Assembly: GCA_902596675.1 (NCBI GenBank)
Contig: CACJUO010000001.1
Span: forward strand, 1-64,000
Origin: an uncultured Pelagibacteraceae bacterium
Lineage (GTDB): Bacteria > Pseudomonadota > Alphaproteobacteria > Pelagibacterales > Pelagibacteraceae
Reading direction: 5' to 3'
DNA length: 64,000 nucleotides
The translations under genes and the position numbers were made by a program. This document shows, piece after piece, positions 1-10,699 of this stretch; position 1 is the first letter of the stretch, and the number at the start of each line of letters is the position of its first letter. The notes beneath the pieces are model-generated. The model worked only from the letters and a program-made list of their open reading frames with translations, was not told the origin of the DNA and made no database searches.

Positions 1-15
1 GAGGATGCTAAATAG
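1..15 (+). CDS. rimM: possible last codons of rimM (partial)
   Basis: The first frame of the window reads four codons (Glu-Asp-Ala-Lys) and then TAG at 13-15. This could be the end of rimM, the 16S rRNA processing gene that usually precedes trmD and rplS. Too little is present to recognise the protein, so the call rests on conserved gene order only. Confidence 0.25.
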   Translation, partial: EDAK

Positions 16-703
16 AATAATGTTTTTGTCTAGAGTATTTACGTTGTATCCTGAATATTTTCCAGGTTATTTGAGTAAAGGCCTTTTTGGAAAGTCAAAA
101 GGAAAAGAATGGGATTTAGAAACAGTAAACATAAGAGATTATGCATTAGATAAACATAAAACTGTTGACGACACTCCTTATGGCGGCGGAAATGGAATGA
201 TTATGAAAGCAGATGTTTTGGCTAATTCGTTAGATGCAAATATCAAGACTAAAGAAAAAACCCTTTATTTAAGTCCAAGAGGAAAAGTTTTTAATTCTAA
301 ACTTGCAAGAGAGTTATCACATGAAAAAACAATCAATTTAATTTGTGGTCATTTCGAAGGAGTAGATGAGAGAATACTAGAAAGTAGAGATATTGAAGAG
401 ATTAGCATTGGTGACTTTGTATTGTCAGGGGGTGAAGTTGCTGCATTTGTTGTAACAGACTCTGTTCTTAGATTTATTCCGGGAGTTCTAGGTAATATTA
501 ATTCCTCAAAAGATGAAAGTTTTGAGAATGGACTTCTTGAATATCCCCAATTCACAAAACCTCAAGTTTGGGAGGAAAAAAAGGTCCCAAATGTGCTAAT
601 TTCAGGGGATCATGCCAAAATTAAAGACTGGCGTTTATCTCAATCTGAGGCTATAACACGCGACCGAAGACCAGATTTGTGGCAAAAATATAAGAAAAAT
701 TAA
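5..703 (+). CDS. trmD: tRNA (guanine-N1-)-methyltransferase TrmD
   Basis: SAM-dependent enzyme that makes m1G37 next to the anticodon of tRNAs and so prevents +1 frameshifting. The 232-residue protein has the usual TrmD length. Visible family motifs are YGGGNGM (59-65), GHFEGVDER (115-123) and the trefoil-knot segment [11 protein letters not shown] (134-144) of SPOUT methyltransferases. The conserved N-terminus ([10 protein letters not shown]) suggests the true start may be the ATG at 20 rather than the one at 5; the ATG at 20 would lie four bases after the putative rimM stop. rplS follows one base after the stop, the conserved trmD-rplS order. Confidence 0.96.
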   Translation: MLNRIMFLSRVFTLYPEYFPGYLSKGLFGKSKGKEWDLETVNIRDYALDKHKTVDDTPYGGGNGMIMKADVLANSLDANIKTKEKTLYLSPRGKVFNSKLARELSHEKTINLICGHFEGVDERILESRDIEEISIGDFVLSGGEVAAFVVTDSVLRFIPGVLGNINSSKDESFENGLLEYPQFTKPQVWEEKKVPNVLISGDHAKIKDWRLSQSEAITRDRRPDLWQKYKKN

Positions 704-704
704 A

Positions 705-1271
705 ATGAAAAACATTGAAGAAATAAACAGATTAAACCTTAATAAGATTATTTCTGAGAGAAAACATCCTGATTTTTTCCCTGGCGACATAGTTAAAGTT
801 GGTGTCCGAATAACTGAGGGGAAAAGAGATAGAATTCAATACTTTGAGGGTGTGTGTATTGCAAAAAAAAGTAGAGATATAAACTCATCTTTTACTGTGA
901 GAAAAATTTCTTTTGGTGAGGGAGTTGAGAGAACTTTTGCATTATACAGCCCAATTGTAGATACAATTAAAGTTGTAAGATCAGGTAAAGTAAAAAGAGC
1001 AAAATTATATTATTTAAGAGATAGAACTGGTAAATCTGCAAGAATAGCTGAAAAAATCAAGAAAACGATTGGTATTGATTTAGAAACAAAAATAAATGCA
1101 GTCACTGAGGAAAACTTAATGCCATCAACAGACCCTCAAACTGAGGCGCCTAAAGAGGAGCTAAAAGTAGAAGCTAAAACAGAGGCTCCAAAAGAAGAGC
1201 CAAAATCAGAAGCTAAACCTGAGCCTGTAAAATCAGAAGAACCAAAAGAAAATCAAGATCAGAAAAAATAA
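705..1271 (+). CDS. rplS: 50S ribosomal protein L19 with acidic/basic C-terminal tail
   Basis: L19 sits at the 30S-50S interface. Residues 1 to about 120 are the ordinary L19 fold ([18 protein letters not shown], then [24 protein letters not shown]). The protein runs to 188 residues, whereas bacterial L19 is usually about 115-130. The extra ~60 residues are almost only E, K, P, A and S, with TEAPKEE at 146-152 and again at 159-165 (13-residue spacing). Such a tail is probably disordered. The gene starts one base after trmD and is presumably cotranscribed with it. Confidence 0.96.
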   Translation: MKNIEEINRLNLNKIISERKHPDFFPGDIVKVGVRITEGKRDRIQYFEGVCIAKKSRDINSSFTVRKISFGEGVERTFALYSPIVDTIKVVRSGKVKRAKLYYLRDRTGKSARIAEKIKKTIGIDLETKINAVTEENLMPSTDPQTEAPKEELKVEAKTEAPKEEPKSEAKPEPVKSEEPKENQDQKK

Positions 1272-1282
1272 TTTTTTTCTAA

Positions 1283-2686
1283 ATGCCTTTTTCAACTTAC
1301 GATAAAATTTGGAACGAACATCTAGTCGATGAGCAACCAGATGGCACGTCGTTATTGTTTGTAGATAGACATTTAATTCATGAAGTTACAAGCCCTCAAG
1401 CATTTGAAGGCTTAAGAAATTCAAGTAGAAAAGTAAGACATCCTAAATTAACTCTTGCAGTTGCAGATCACAATGTACCAACAACAGATAGGTCAAAGGG
1501 TATTGCAGACGAGGACTCTAGAATTCAAGTGGAAACTTTGAATAAAAATTGCAAAGAATTTGGAGTAAAAATATTTGGAATGGATGATAAAAGACAGGGC
1601 ATCGTCCATATCATAGGACCTGAACAAGGTTTCACACAGCCTGGAAATATTATTGTTTGTGGTGATAGTCATACCGCAACACATGGAGCATTTGGAGCTC
1701 TAGCTTTTGGTATAGGAACTTCAGAAGTAGAACACGTTTTAGCAACACAAACTTTGGTTCAAAAAAAATCTAAAAACTTTAGAATTAGCGTGAATGGTTC
1801 ATTGCCCATCGGAGTAACATCAAAAGACGTAATTTTACAGATAATTGGAAAAATAGGTACAGCTGGTGGTACTGGCTATGTGATTGAGTATGCCGGTAAC
1901 CTTATATCAAATCTAAGTGTTGAACAAAGAATGACGATTTGTAATATGACGATTGAAGGTGGTGCAAGAGCAGGATTAATTCAACCAGATGAAAAGATTT
2001 TCCAATATTTAAAAGACAAACCAATGTCACCAAAAGGGGAAAACTGGGACAAAGCCTTAGAATATTGGCATACATTAAAATCTGATACGGATGCAAAATT
2101 TGATAAAGAATTAACATTTGATGGATCTCAGATTAAACCAATGGTTACTTGGGGGACATCTCCTCAAGATGTAGTTGAAATAGACGGTAAAGTTCCTAAT
2201 CCTGAAATCGAAACTGACCCAGATAGAAAAAATTCAATTAATAGATCGTTAAATTATATGGGATTAAAGCCAAACACAAAAATCCAAGATATTAAGATAG
2301 ATAAAGTTTTTATAGGAAGTTGCACTAATGGCAGGATAGAAGATATCAGAGAAGCAGCAAAAATTCTTAAAGACAAAAAAATTGCTAATCATGTTCATGC
2401 GATGATTGTTCCTGGATCTGGGCTAGTTAAAGAGCAGGCCGAACAAGAGGGCTTAGACAAAATATTTTTACAATCAGGCTTTGAATGGAGAGAGCCAGGT
2501 TGCTCAATGTGTCTAGCAATGAATGCAGACAAACTTAAACCTGAGGAAAGATGCGCATCTACTTCCAATAGAAATTTTGAAGGAAGACAAGGAAGAGGTG
2601 GTAGAACACATTTGGTTAGTCCAGCAATGGCTGCAGCAGCTGCAATTTCTGGAAACTTAGATGATGTTAGAAAATATCAAAATTAA
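1283..2686 (+). CDS. leuC: 3-isopropylmalate dehydratase large subunit LeuC
   Basis: Large subunit of isopropylmalate isomerase, an aconitase-family [4Fe-4S] enzyme that interconverts 2- and 3-isopropylmalate in leucine synthesis. The 467 residues match the usual length. The three cluster ligands are present: Cys347 in FIGSCTNGR, and Cys407 and Cys410 in [11 protein letters not shown]. Other family signatures are [20 protein letters not shown] and the C-terminal [10 protein letters not shown]. It sits 11 bases after rplS and directly abuts leuD, its partner subunit. Confidence 0.98.
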   Translation: MPFSTYDKIWNEHLVDEQPDGTSLLFVDRHLIHEVTSPQAFEGLRNSSRKVRHPKLTLAVADHNVPTTDRSKGIADEDSRIQVETLNKNCKEFGVKIFGMDDKRQGIVHIIGPEQGFTQPGNIIVCGDSHTATHGAFGALAFGIGTSEVEHVLATQTLVQKKSKNFRISVNGSLPIGVTSKDVILQIIGKIGTAGGTGYVIEYAGNLISNLSVEQRMTICNMTIEGGARAGLIQPDEKIFQYLKDKPMSPKGENWDKALEYWHTLKSDTDAKFDKELTFDGSQIKPMVTWGTSPQDVVEIDGKVPNPEIETDPDRKNSINRSLNYMGLKPNTKIQDIKIDKVFIGSCTNGRIEDIREAAKILKDKKIANHVHAMIVPGSGLVKEQAEQEGLDKIFLQSGFEWREPGCSMCLAMNADKLKPEERCASTSNRNFEGRQGRGGRTHLVSPAMAAAAAISGNLDDVRKYQN

Positions 2687-3292
2687 ATGAACAAATTCTC
2701 CTCAATAAAAAGTATTCCAGCCTATCTACCTATAGTCAATATAGATACAGACATGATAATTCCTAAACAGTTTTTAAAAACTATAAAAAGGACTGGACTA
2801 GGAAAAAATTTATTTTTTGAAATGAGATATGATCAAAGTGGTAAAGAGATAGATGACTTCATATTAAATAATACTCCATATAATAATTCTAAAATTTTAA
2901 TTACAGGAAAGAATTTTGGATGTGGCTCCTCTAGAGAACACGCTCCTTGGGCTTTAATGGATTTTGGAATAACTTGTGTAATTAGCTCAAGTTATGCAGA
3001 TATATTTTACAATAACTGTTTTAAAAATGGGATTTTACCAATTACTATTTCAGAGGATCAAATCAAAGAAATTTCAGAGTACTCAAAAAGAAAAGAGGAA
3101 ATTTCTGTAAATTTACCTGAACAAAAAATCAGTTTTGGAAATAAAGAAATTAAATTTGAAATAGATCAATTTAAAAAAAAATGTCTAATCGAGGGATTAG
3201 ATGACATTGCTTTATCACTAGAAAAATCCGAAAAAATAGTTTCATACGAAAATAAAATCAAAGAGGAAAAACCCTGGATATTTAATGATTAA
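2687..3292 (+). CDS. leuD: 3-isopropylmalate dehydratase small subunit LeuD
   Basis: Small (swivel-domain) subunit that completes the active site of LeuCD. The 201 residues match the family. The motif [15 protein letters not shown] is the conserved substrate-binding loop of isopropylmalate isomerase small subunits. The start codon abuts the leuC stop with no gap, and the end overlaps leuB by 8 bases, so the three leucine genes are likely translationally coupled. Confidence 0.98.
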   Translation: MNKFSSIKSIPAYLPIVNIDTDMIIPKQFLKTIKRTGLGKNLFFEMRYDQSGKEIDDFILNNTPYNNSKILITGKNFGCGSSREHAPWALMDFGITCVISSSYADIFYNNCFKNGILPITISEDQIKEISEYSKRKEEISVNLPEQKISFGNKEIKFEIDQFKKKCLIEGLDDIALSLEKSEKIVSYENKIKEEKPWIFND

Positions 3293-4391
3293 AATTAAAA
3301 AAAGAAAAATTTTATTATTGTCAGGGGACGGTATTGGACCTGAGGTAATTGCTGAAGTTAAAAAAATAATTGAATGGTTTAATTCAAATAAATCCCTGGA
3401 TTTTGAAATTGATCAAGAATTAGTTGGTGGTGCTGCTTATGACAAACATGGAACCCCAATAACTGATGAAGCTTTTTATAAGGCACAAGAAAGTGCTGCT
3501 GTAATATTAGGTGCTGTTGGTGGACCAAAGTGGGATAATATTGATTTTTCAAAAAAACCAGAGAGAGCTCTATTAAAATTAAGAAAAGAATTAAAATTAT
3601 TTGCAAATTTGAGACCTGCAATTTGTTTCAAACAACTTGTTGATGCCTCAAGTTTAAAGCCTGAATTTGTTTCTAATTTAGATATTCTTTTTGTTAGAGA
3701 ATTAACGGGTGGAATTTATTTTGGTGAACCTAGAGGGATAAAACCAATAGACAATGGTGAAAGAAAAGGAATTAATACTCATGTCTATACTACTAGTGAA
3801 ATTGATAGAGTGGCCCGTGTTGCATTTGATCTAGCCAGAAAAAGGAATAATAAAGTTACTTCTTGTGAAAAGTCAAATGTAATGGAGGCAGGTCAATTAT
3901 GGAAAGAAGAAGTCCAGGCACTTCATGAAAAAGAATATAGTGACGTAGAATTAAATCATATGCTTGCAGATAATTGTGCAATGCAATTAGTTAGAAATCC
4001 GAAACAATTTGATGTTATAGTAACTGATAATCTTTTTGGTGATATGTTATCAGATGAGGCTGCAATGTTGACTGGCTCTCTTGGACTTTTGCCATCAGCC
4101 TCTCTTGGTGCAAAAGATAAAAATGGTAATATGCGATCACTTTATGAGCCAGTTCATGGATCTGCACCTGATATTGCAGGACAAGGTATAGCAAACCCAA
4201 TTGCCACAATTTTAAGCTTTGCTATGGCTTTAAGATATTCCTTAGACCTTGATAAAGAAGCTGATAGTTTGGAAAAAGCTGTTCAAGATGTCTTAGATGA
4301 AGGTCTTAGAACTAAAGATATTATTTCCAAAGGAATGAAAGAGGTATCTACATCGGTAATGGGTGATGCGATAATTTCAAAATTGCAATAA
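3285..4391 (+). CDS. leuB: 3-isopropylmalate dehydrogenase LeuB
   Basis: NAD-dependent oxidative decarboxylation of 3-isopropylmalate to 2-oxoisocaproate. The 368-residue protein starts with the nucleotide-fold segment [12 protein letters not shown] and carries the metal/substrate region [22 protein letters not shown] and the NAD-specific loop [18 protein letters not shown]. It is the last gene of the leuCDB run; leuA is not in the window. A 26-base gap separates it from dmdC, so readthrough into the DMSP genes is possible. Confidence 0.98.
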   Translation: MIKIKKRKILLLSGDGIGPEVIAEVKKIIEWFNSNKSLDFEIDQELVGGAAYDKHGTPITDEAFYKAQESAAVILGAVGGPKWDNIDFSKKPERALLKLRKELKLFANLRPAICFKQLVDASSLKPEFVSNLDILFVRELTGGIYFGEPRGIKPIDNGERKGINTHVYTTSEIDRVARVAFDLARKRNNKVTSCEKSNVMEAGQLWKEEVQALHEKEYSDVELNHMLADNCAMQLVRNPKQFDVIVTDNLFGDMLSDEAAMLTGSLGLLPSASLGAKDKNGNMRSLYEPVHGSAPDIAGQGIANPIATILSFAMALRYSLDLDKEADSLEKAVQDVLDEGLRTKDIISKGMKEVSTSVMGDAIISKLQ

Positions 4392-4417
4392 TTTAACATT
4401 TATTCTAAAGTATATTT

Positions 4418-6181
4418 ATGCCAACTTATAATGCACCTGTAGAAGATATGATGTTTCTCTTTGATAAATTGAGAAACAATAAAAAATATAATGAGATTGA
4501 AAAATACAAGGAAGTTAACTCAGAATTAGTAAAAGATATTTTGGATGAAGCAGCAAAAATAACTCAAAACTTAATTTTACCTCTTGCAAAGAGTGGAGAT
4601 GAAACACCTGCAGTTCTTGAAAATGGAGTTGTCAGAACGCCCCCAGGATACAAAGAGGCTTACCAAAAATTTATAGATGATGGATGGATTTCCTTATCTT
4701 GTGATCCAAAATACGGTGGACAAGGAATGCCAAAAACAGTGAGTACATTTTTTGATGAAATGCTTTCATCAGCAAGCTTGTCTTTTAAACTATATAGTGA
4801 ACTAACAATTGGAGCATATAATTGTTTACTAAGACATGCAGATGAAGAAATAAAGAATACATATTTACCCAAAATGGTAGAGGGGAAATGGAGTGGTACA
4901 ATGTGTCTTACAGAACCAGTATGTGGAACAGATTTAGGTCTGTTAAAAACTAAAGCTGTGGATCAAAAAGATGGAACATACAAGATAAGTGGACAAAAAA
5001 TTTTTATAACTTCAGGTGACCAAGATTTAACAGAAAATATTATTCATTTAGTGTTAGCACGATCAACAGATTCTCCGGCAGGGACTAAAGGAATTAGTTT
5101 ATTTTTAGTTCCTAAATTCGTTTTGAATAAAGATGGATCTGTTGGACCAAGAAATGGTGTTTCGACAGGCTCTATTGAAAATAAAATGGGAATTAAAGGA
5201 TCTGCAACATGTGTTTTAAATTTTGATGAAGCTGTTGGATACATGATTGGACCTAAAAATAAAGGTCTAAACTCTATGTTTACAATGATGAATTTAGAAA
5301 GAATAATTGTTGGGATTCAGGGACTTGGAATTTCAGAAATTGCATACCAAAATTCTCTTACTTATGCCAAAGAAAGGAAACAGGGGAAGGCATTTAATTC
5401 TAAATCAAACAATGGCGCAGATTATATTATTGACCATGTTGATATAAGAAGATCACTTTTAAGCATGAAATCAATGATAGAAGGACAAAGAGCCTTGAGT
5501 TTCTGGCTGTCTCAGCAAATTGAAGTAAGTTTGAATCATTCTGATGAAAAAATAAAACAAGAGGCTTCAGATCTTGTTTCATTGATGACACCAGTTGTTA
5601 AATCACTTTTTACAGACAATGCAATGGAGATAACCAGTGAAGCAATGCAAATTCATGGAGGGTATGGATTTACAAAAGATCAAGGTATAGAGCAATTCTA
5701 TCGAGATAATAGAATTACACCTATCTATGAGGGAACAAATTCAGTTCAGGCGGCTGACTTAGTTTTTAGAAAGTTAATTAATAAAAATGGTGATATTATT
5801 GAAAATTATTTAAACCTAGTTAAAGAAGAGATTAAAATCACTGATAAAAAGGCAGAGCCATTTATTAAACAACTTAACTACCATTTAGATATTTTATCCA
5901 AATTTACTGATTGGATGAAAGAAAAAATCAAAAATTCTCCAGAGGATGCTAGTGGAGCATGTAATGATTATTTAAAAGTTTTAGGTTTAGTGGCTACAGG
6001 ACATGCGTGGTTGAAAGTGCTAGAAGTTTCTTTTAATGAATATGACAACAACAAAGACTTTTATGAGGACAAAATCCAAACTGCAAACTTTTTCTTCAAT
6101 AGAGTGCTTCCTAGAATAGAAAGTAGTTATATTACTGCAACAACTGGAAGTAATTATATTATGAATTATAAATTTAATTAG
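4418..6181 (+). CDS. dmdC: 3-methylmercaptopropionyl-CoA dehydrogenase DmdC
   Basis: FAD-dependent acyl-CoA dehydrogenase that oxidises methylmercaptopropionyl-CoA to methylthioacryloyl-CoA in the demethylation branch of DMSP breakdown. The 587 residues fit the long DmdC type, with an extra C-terminal domain beyond the ~380-residue core. Visible signatures are CLTEPVCGTDLG (flavin side), HGGYGFTKDQGIEQFYRDNRI and YEGTNSVQAADL; Glu438 of the last is the expected catalytic base. The specific assignment rather than a generic FadE rests on its place immediately before dmdB and dmdA. dmdB starts one base after the stop. Confidence 0.9.
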   Translation: MPTYNAPVEDMMFLFDKLRNNKKYNEIEKYKEVNSELVKDILDEAAKITQNLILPLAKSGDETPAVLENGVVRTPPGYKEAYQKFIDDGWISLSCDPKYGGQGMPKTVSTFFDEMLSSASLSFKLYSELTIGAYNCLLRHADEEIKNTYLPKMVEGKWSGTMCLTEPVCGTDLGLLKTKAVDQKDGTYKISGQKIFITSGDQDLTENIIHLVLARSTDSPAGTKGISLFLVPKFVLNKDGSVGPRNGVSTGSIENKMGIKGSATCVLNFDEAVGYMIGPKNKGLNSMFTMMNLERIIVGIQGLGISEIAYQNSLTYAKERKQGKAFNSKSNNGADYIIDHVDIRRSLLSMKSMIEGQRALSFWLSQQIEVSLNHSDEKIKQEASDLVSLMTPVVKSLFTDNAMEITSEAMQIHGGYGFTKDQGIEQFYRDNRITPIYEGTNSVQAADLVFRKLINKNGDIIENYLNLVKEEIKITDKKAEPFIKQLNYHLDILSKFTDWMKEKIKNSPEDASGACNDYLKVLGLVATGHAWLKVLEVSFNEYDNNKDFYEDKIQTANFFFNRVLPRIESSYITATTGSNYIMNYKFN

Positions 6182-6182
6182 C

Positions 6183-7811
6183 ATGAACCATTATGAGACA
6201 AATTTGGATAAAAATGATGCTAATTATGTTCCATTAACACCTTTATCGTTTTTAGAGAGGGCAAAAGATATTTACCCAAATTATGAGGCTGTAGTTTATG
6301 AGAGTAGAAAATATACTTGGAGCGAAGTTTATAAAAGGTGTGTGAAGTTTGCCAGTGCACTAGATAAAATTGGAATTAAAACTGGTGACACAGTATCTGT
6401 TTTAGCGTTTAACACTCCAGAAATTTTTGAGGCACACTATTCTATTCCGATGGTTGGTGCGGTAATAAATGCAATTAATACAAGACTTGACTCTAAGACA
6501 ATAAGCTACATCTTAAATCATAGTGAGGCAAAAGTATTAATAGTAGATAGACAATTTCACGATGTAATCAAAAAAGCTTTAGAAGACGTGAAGCAGGAAA
6601 TTAAAATAATAGATATTGATGATAAAGATGCGAATTTAAAAGATTCTAAAGCAATAGGCCCTTTGGAATATGAAGATTTTCTTAATACAGGTGATGAAGG
6701 CTATACTTGGAAATTACCTAAAGATGAGTGGCAGGCAATTGCTTTAGGATATACATCCGGAACAACAGGTAATCCAAAAGGAGTAGTTTATCATCATAGA
6801 GGATCATATTTAATGGCAACCGGAAGTGCTGTCGCATGGAACATGCCAAATAAATTAAACTTTTTATACACAGTTCCAATGTTTCATTGTAATGGATGGT
6901 GCTATCCTTGGACCATGTCAATGATTCATGGAAGAGTCATATGTTTAAGAAACATTGATGTTAAAAAAATATTTGAATTGATAGATAAATACGAAGTGTC
7001 TCATTTTGGAGGTGCTCCTATTGTTTTAAATATGCTGGCTAACGCACCAAAAGATCAACAAAAAGAATTAAAAAGAAAAGTTTACGTGTTAACTGCAGGT
7101 GCTCCTCCTCCAAGTATAATTTTTGAAAAAATGAAAAAACTTGGATTTGAAGTAATGCATGTTTATGGTTTAACGGAAACTTATGGTCATATTTTACAAT
7201 GTGCATGGAATGACGAGTGGGATGGATTAGATCAAGATAATCAAAATGAAATCAAGGCTAGACAAGGTGTAAGATATCCTAATACGGAGGGTGTTGTTGT
7301 CATGGACCCAGAAACTATGAAACCAATACCTCATGACGGAAAAACTATGGGTGAAATAATGATCAGAGGTAATGTTGTAATGAAAGGCTATTTTAAAGAT
7401 AAAGAGGCAACTGAAAAATCTATGGAAGGTGGATGGTTTCATTCAGGAGATTTAGCTGTAACGCATCCAAGTGGTTATATAAAAATTCAGGATAGGTCTA
7501 AAGATATTATTATATCTGGTGGAGAAAATATTTCATCTATCGAAATCGAAAATACAATATCAAAACACCCTGCAGTATCTCTAGCAGCAGTGGTTGCAAA
7601 GCCTGATGAGAAATGGGGAGAAACTCCATGTGCCTTTGTGGAGTTGATAGAAGGGAAATCTAGCACAGAGGAGGAAATTATTACTTTTTGTAGAGAAACT
7701 CTCGCTGGGTTTAAACTTCCAAAGAAAGTAGTATTTGCTCCATTGCCAAAGACATCAACGGGTAAAATTCAAAAGTTTGAATTAAGAAAACAAGCTAAAG
7801 AGCTCAGCTAA
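6183..7811 (+). CDS. dmdB: 3-methylmercaptopropionate-CoA ligase DmdB
   Basis: AMP-forming acyl-CoA synthetase that activates methylmercaptopropionate with ATP and CoA. The 542-residue protein has the adenylation P-loop TSGTTGNPKG (about 191-200), the motif YGLTETYG, the hinge region GWFHSGDLAV and the C-terminal catalytic lysine in KTSTGKIQKF (about 528). Related medium-chain ligases share these motifs, so substrate assignment depends on its position between dmdC and dmdA. It starts one base after dmdC, suggesting coupled translation. Confidence 0.9.
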   Translation: MNHYETNLDKNDANYVPLTPLSFLERAKDIYPNYEAVVYESRKYTWSEVYKRCVKFASALDKIGIKTGDTVSVLAFNTPEIFEAHYSIPMVGAVINAINTRLDSKTISYILNHSEAKVLIVDRQFHDVIKKALEDVKQEIKIIDIDDKDANLKDSKAIGPLEYEDFLNTGDEGYTWKLPKDEWQAIALGYTSGTTGNPKGVVYHHRGSYLMATGSAVAWNMPNKLNFLYTVPMFHCNGWCYPWTMSMIHGRVICLRNIDVKKIFELIDKYEVSHFGGAPIVLNMLANAPKDQQKELKRKVYVLTAGAPPPSIIFEKMKKLGFEVMHVYGLTETYGHILQCAWNDEWDGLDQDNQNEIKARQGVRYPNTEGVVVMDPETMKPIPHDGKTMGEIMIRGNVVMKGYFKDKEATEKSMEGGWFHSGDLAVTHPSGYIKIQDRSKDIIISGGENISSIEIENTISKHPAVSLAAVVAKPDEKWGETPCAFVELIEGKSSTEEEIITFCRETLAGFKLPKKVVFAPLPKTSTGKIQKFELRKQAKELS

Positions 7812-7862
7812 TATAGTTTCTTTACAAAATTGAAATAAGATGACAGTAATGCGGAAAAATAA

Positions 7863-8972
7863 ATGAAAAACTTTTTAATAGCAAAATCAAGAAGATTAAG
7901 GGGAACACCGTATACCTCTAGAATTGAGAAGCAAGGTGTGACTGCTTACACTATTTATAATCATATGTTGTTGCCAGCAGCATTTGGTTCTGTAGAAGAT
8001 GCTTATCACCACTTGAAAGAGCATGTTCAAATTTGGGATGTTGCTGCTGAAAGACAAGTTGAAATTTCTGGAAAAGATTCTGCTAAATTGGTTCAATTAA
8101 TGACATGTAGAGATTTATCAAAATCTAAAGATGGAAGATGTTACTACTGCCCAATAATTGACGATAATGCTGGTTTAATAAATGACCCTGTAGTCTTAAG
8201 ACTAAATGAAAATAGATGGTGGATTTCTTTAGCTGACTCAGATGTAATTCTATTTGCCAAAGGATTAGCAATTGGAAACAAATTTGATGTAAAAATTTCT
8301 GAACCTGATGTTGACATAATGGCAGTGCAAGGACCAAAATCATTTCAATTAATGGAAAAAGTTTTTGGAGAAAAAATTGTAAACTTAAAATTTTTTGGCT
8401 TTGATTATTTTGAATTTGGTGGAGATAAACATCTTATTGCAAAATCTGGATGGTCTAAACAAGGTGGCTATGAAATTTATATGGAACACAACGATTCAGG
8501 TTTAAAATTATATGACCATCTTTTTGAAATTGGTAAAGAATTTAATATAAAACCAGGTGGACCAAATTTAATTGAACGTATTGAGAGTGGTTTACTTTCA
8601 CACGGTAATGACATGGACAATGGAGACAATCCATATGAATGTGGATTTGATAAATATATCAATATTGACAGTGATGTAGATTTTTTAGGTAAAGAAAAAT
8701 TAAAGAAAATAAAATCAGAAGGAATTAAAAAAAAATTGATGGGAGTGAAAATTGATACTAAGGAAATAAGTGTCACTGGTTCAATGGATTTAATTGATGA
8801 AAACAACAAAGTAATTGGAGAACTAAGATCTGGATGTTATAATCCAACATTCGGCCAAGTTATTGGAATTGCAATGATAAATAAACCTCACTTTGAGGAG
8901 TCGAAATCCTTCAAAATCAATATAAATGGTACTCATTTTGATGGAAAAGTTTGTGATTTACCTTTCATTTAG
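7863..8972 (+). CDS. dmdA: dimethylsulfoniopropionate demethylase DmdA
   Basis: Transfers a methyl group from DMSP to tetrahydrofolate, giving methylmercaptopropionate and 5-methyl-THF. The 369-residue protein belongs to the GcvT (aminomethyltransferase) fold family. Its length and N-terminal text ([20 protein letters not shown], then [20 protein letters not shown] and [10 protein letters not shown]) agree closely with what I recall of the characterised Ca. Pelagibacter ubique DmdA, and its C-terminal VCDLPFI also matches. A 51-base gap separates it from dmdB; I see no convincing promoter there, so it may be the last gene of a dmdCBA operon. Confidence 0.96.
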   Translation: MKNFLIAKSRRLRGTPYTSRIEKQGVTAYTIYNHMLLPAAFGSVEDAYHHLKEHVQIWDVAAERQVEISGKDSAKLVQLMTCRDLSKSKDGRCYYCPIIDDNAGLINDPVVLRLNENRWWISLADSDVILFAKGLAIGNKFDVKISEPDVDIMAVQGPKSFQLMEKVFGEKIVNLKFFGFDYFEFGGDKHLIAKSGWSKQGGYEIYMEHNDSGLKLYDHLFEIGKEFNIKPGGPNLIERIESGLLSHGNDMDNGDNPYECGFDKYINIDSDVDFLGKEKLKKIKSEGIKKKLMGVKIDTKEISVTGSMDLIDENNKVIGELRSGCYNPTFGQVIGIAMINKPHFEESKSFKININGTHFDGKVCDLPFI

Positions 8973-8990
8973 TATAAAACTCTAAATATC

Positions 8991-10001
8991 ATGAATATAG
9001 CAATAGTTGGTGCAACCGGAAACGTAGGTCGAAAACTAATTGAAGTTTTGGAAAAAAAAAATTTTCCTGTAACCGAAGCTTATTTAGTTGCTTCCTCAAA
9101 TAGTGCTGGAAAAAAAATACATTTTTTAGGGAAAGAACATACAGTAATAAACTTAGAGGAGTTTGATTTTTCAAAAGTAAAAATAGCATTTTTTGCGGCT
9201 GGATCAGCAATAGCTGAAAAATGGGCTTCAATAGCTGCTGAAAAAACAATTGTTATAGATAATTCAAAATTTTTTAGAAAAGATCCTGAAATACCTTTAA
9301 TTGTACCTGAAGTGAATTCAAAAGAATTACCAAAATTTAAAAATAAAAATATTATAGCAAATGCTAATTGTTCTGTAATTCCAATAGTTGTAGCTCTTAA
9401 ACCTTTACACGATTTATATAATATCAAAAGAATAGTTGCATCAACTTACCAATCAGTATCAGGTGCAGGAAAAGCTGGCATGGATGAACTGATATCTCAA
9501 ACAAAAGAAGTATTGGAAAACAAAAATGTTCAGTCTAAAAATTTTACCAAGCAGATAGCTTTCAATGCAATACCACATATCGATAGCTTTCTTGAAAACG
9601 GAAGTACAAAAGAAGAGCAAAAAAATCATGATGAAGTGAAAAAAATTTTAGATAATAAAATTAGTATTACCTCTACTTGTGTAAGAATTCCTGTTCTAGT
9701 ATCTCACTCAATAAGTGTGAATGTAGAATTCAACAAGAAACATAACTTAGAAGAAGTAAAAACTGTTTTATCATCATCTCCAGGATGCAAAGTAGTTGAT
9801 GAACATAAAGATGGTGGATACATCACTCCAGTTGAGGCTGAGGATAAATTTGAGACATTTGTATCAAGAATCCGAGATGACTCATCTCAACCCAATTCAA
9901 TTAATTTATGGATAGTATCAGATAATTTATTAAAAGGTGCTGCACTTAATGCTGTTGAAATTGCTGAAGCTTTAGTAGAAAAAGATTTTTATGGAAGATA
10001 A
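8991..10001 (+). CDS. asd: aspartate-semialdehyde dehydrogenase
   Basis: NADPH-dependent reduction of aspartyl phosphate to aspartate semialdehyde, the branch point to lysine/diaminopimelate, threonine and methionine. The 336-residue protein shows the Rossmann start VGATGNVGRKLIEVLE, the catalytic Cys127 in NANCSVIP, and the family segment STYQSVSGAGKAGMDEL. An 18-base gap follows dmdA, and the 3' end overlaps sdhC by 11 bases, linking an amino-acid gene to the TCA block. Confidence 0.97.
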   Translation: MNIAIVGATGNVGRKLIEVLEKKNFPVTEAYLVASSNSAGKKIHFLGKEHTVINLEEFDFSKVKIAFFAAGSAIAEKWASIAAEKTIVIDNSKFFRKDPEIPLIVPEVNSKELPKFKNKNIIANANCSVIPIVVALKPLHDLYNIKRIVASTYQSVSGAGKAGMDELISQTKEVLENKNVQSKNFTKQIAFNAIPHIDSFLENGSTKEEQKNHDEVKKILDNKISITSTCVRIPVLVSHSISVNVEFNKKHNLEEVKTVLSSSPGCKVVDEHKDGGYITPVEAEDKFETFVSRIRDDSSQPNSINLWIVSDNLLKGAALNAVEIAEALVEKDFYGR

Positions 10002-10374
10002 AAATCCAATATCACCACATATACAGATTTATAATTGGCATATTTCCTCATTGGTTTCAATATCGCATCGGATAACTGGAATAATTAATTTTTTTGCTAT
10101 TACTTTTATAGGTTTATGGATAGCTTCATTATTGTTGGGTGAGGATTATTATGAATACACAAGTTCTTTTTTGTCTTCTTTTTTCGGTAAATTTATTTGT
10201 ATTGGAATAATCTGGTCTTTCACATTTCAAGTTCTAAGTGAGATAAGACATTTGTTAATGGACTTAGGATATGGTTTTGAACCCAAAACTACAAAAATAT
10301 CTGGATTAATTGTTTTGATTGGCTCTTTTCCTATATCAGTTTCAATTTACGCTATAGGAAGGTTAATAATTTAA
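9991..10374 (+). CDS. sdhC: succinate dehydrogenase cytochrome b556 subunit
   Basis: Membrane anchor subunit of complex II that helps bind haem b and ubiquinone. The 127-residue protein has three hydrophobic segments and the SdhC signatures SISHRITGIINF near residue 25 and SEIRHLLMDLGYG near residue 85; the histidine in the second is the expected haem ligand. The start overlaps the end of asd by 11 bases and the stop overlaps the sdhD start by one base. Confidence 0.94.
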   Translation: MEDKNPISPHIQIYNWHISSLVSISHRITGIINFFAITFIGLWIASLLLGEDYYEYTSSFLSSFFGKFICIGIIWSFTFQVLSEIRHLLMDLGYGFEPKTTKISGLIVLIGSFPISVSIYAIGRLII

Positions 10375-10697
10375 TGGGATCTGTAATTAAGAAATGGTTG
10401 TTTTTAAAAGTAAGTTCAGCAATTTTAATACCTTTAATGATATGGTTTGCAATGAGTTTGGCTTCTATTTATGACAAAGACTATAATGAGGTTCTAACAT
10501 TTATATCTTCACAGCCATCCAAATTATTGTTCAGCATGTTTTTGATTTTTGCATATTTTTTCTCTGCACTAAGTATAAGCGAGGTTTTTGAAGATTATAT
10601 TGAAGACAAAAATATCAAAAATGCCGCAAATAAAACCTTAAATATCTTTGCTATAGTATTTCCATTATTAATAATTATCTTAGTATTTAATTTATAG
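10374..10697 (+). CDS. sdhD: succinate dehydrogenase membrane anchor subunit
   Basis: Second membrane anchor of succinate dehydrogenase. The 107-residue protein has three predicted transmembrane stretches and little sequence conservation, as usual for SdhD; the region [16 protein letters not shown] takes the place of the H..G...ED segment of typical family members, and I do not see the usual histidine there. Identification rests mainly on size, hydrophobicity and position between sdhC and sdhA. Confidence 0.88.
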   Translation: MGSVIKKWLFLKVSSAILIPLMIWFAMSLASIYDKDYNEVLTFISSQPSKLLFSMFLIFAYFFSALSISEVFEDYIEDKNIKNAANKTLNIFAIVFPLLIIILVFNL

Positions 10698-10699
10698 TT

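Noticed and set aside
8477-8809. 110-codon open frame antisense to dmdA
   Set aside because: It lies wholly inside a well-recognised gene, has no recognisable domain, and long antisense frames are expected in such AT-rich coding DNA.
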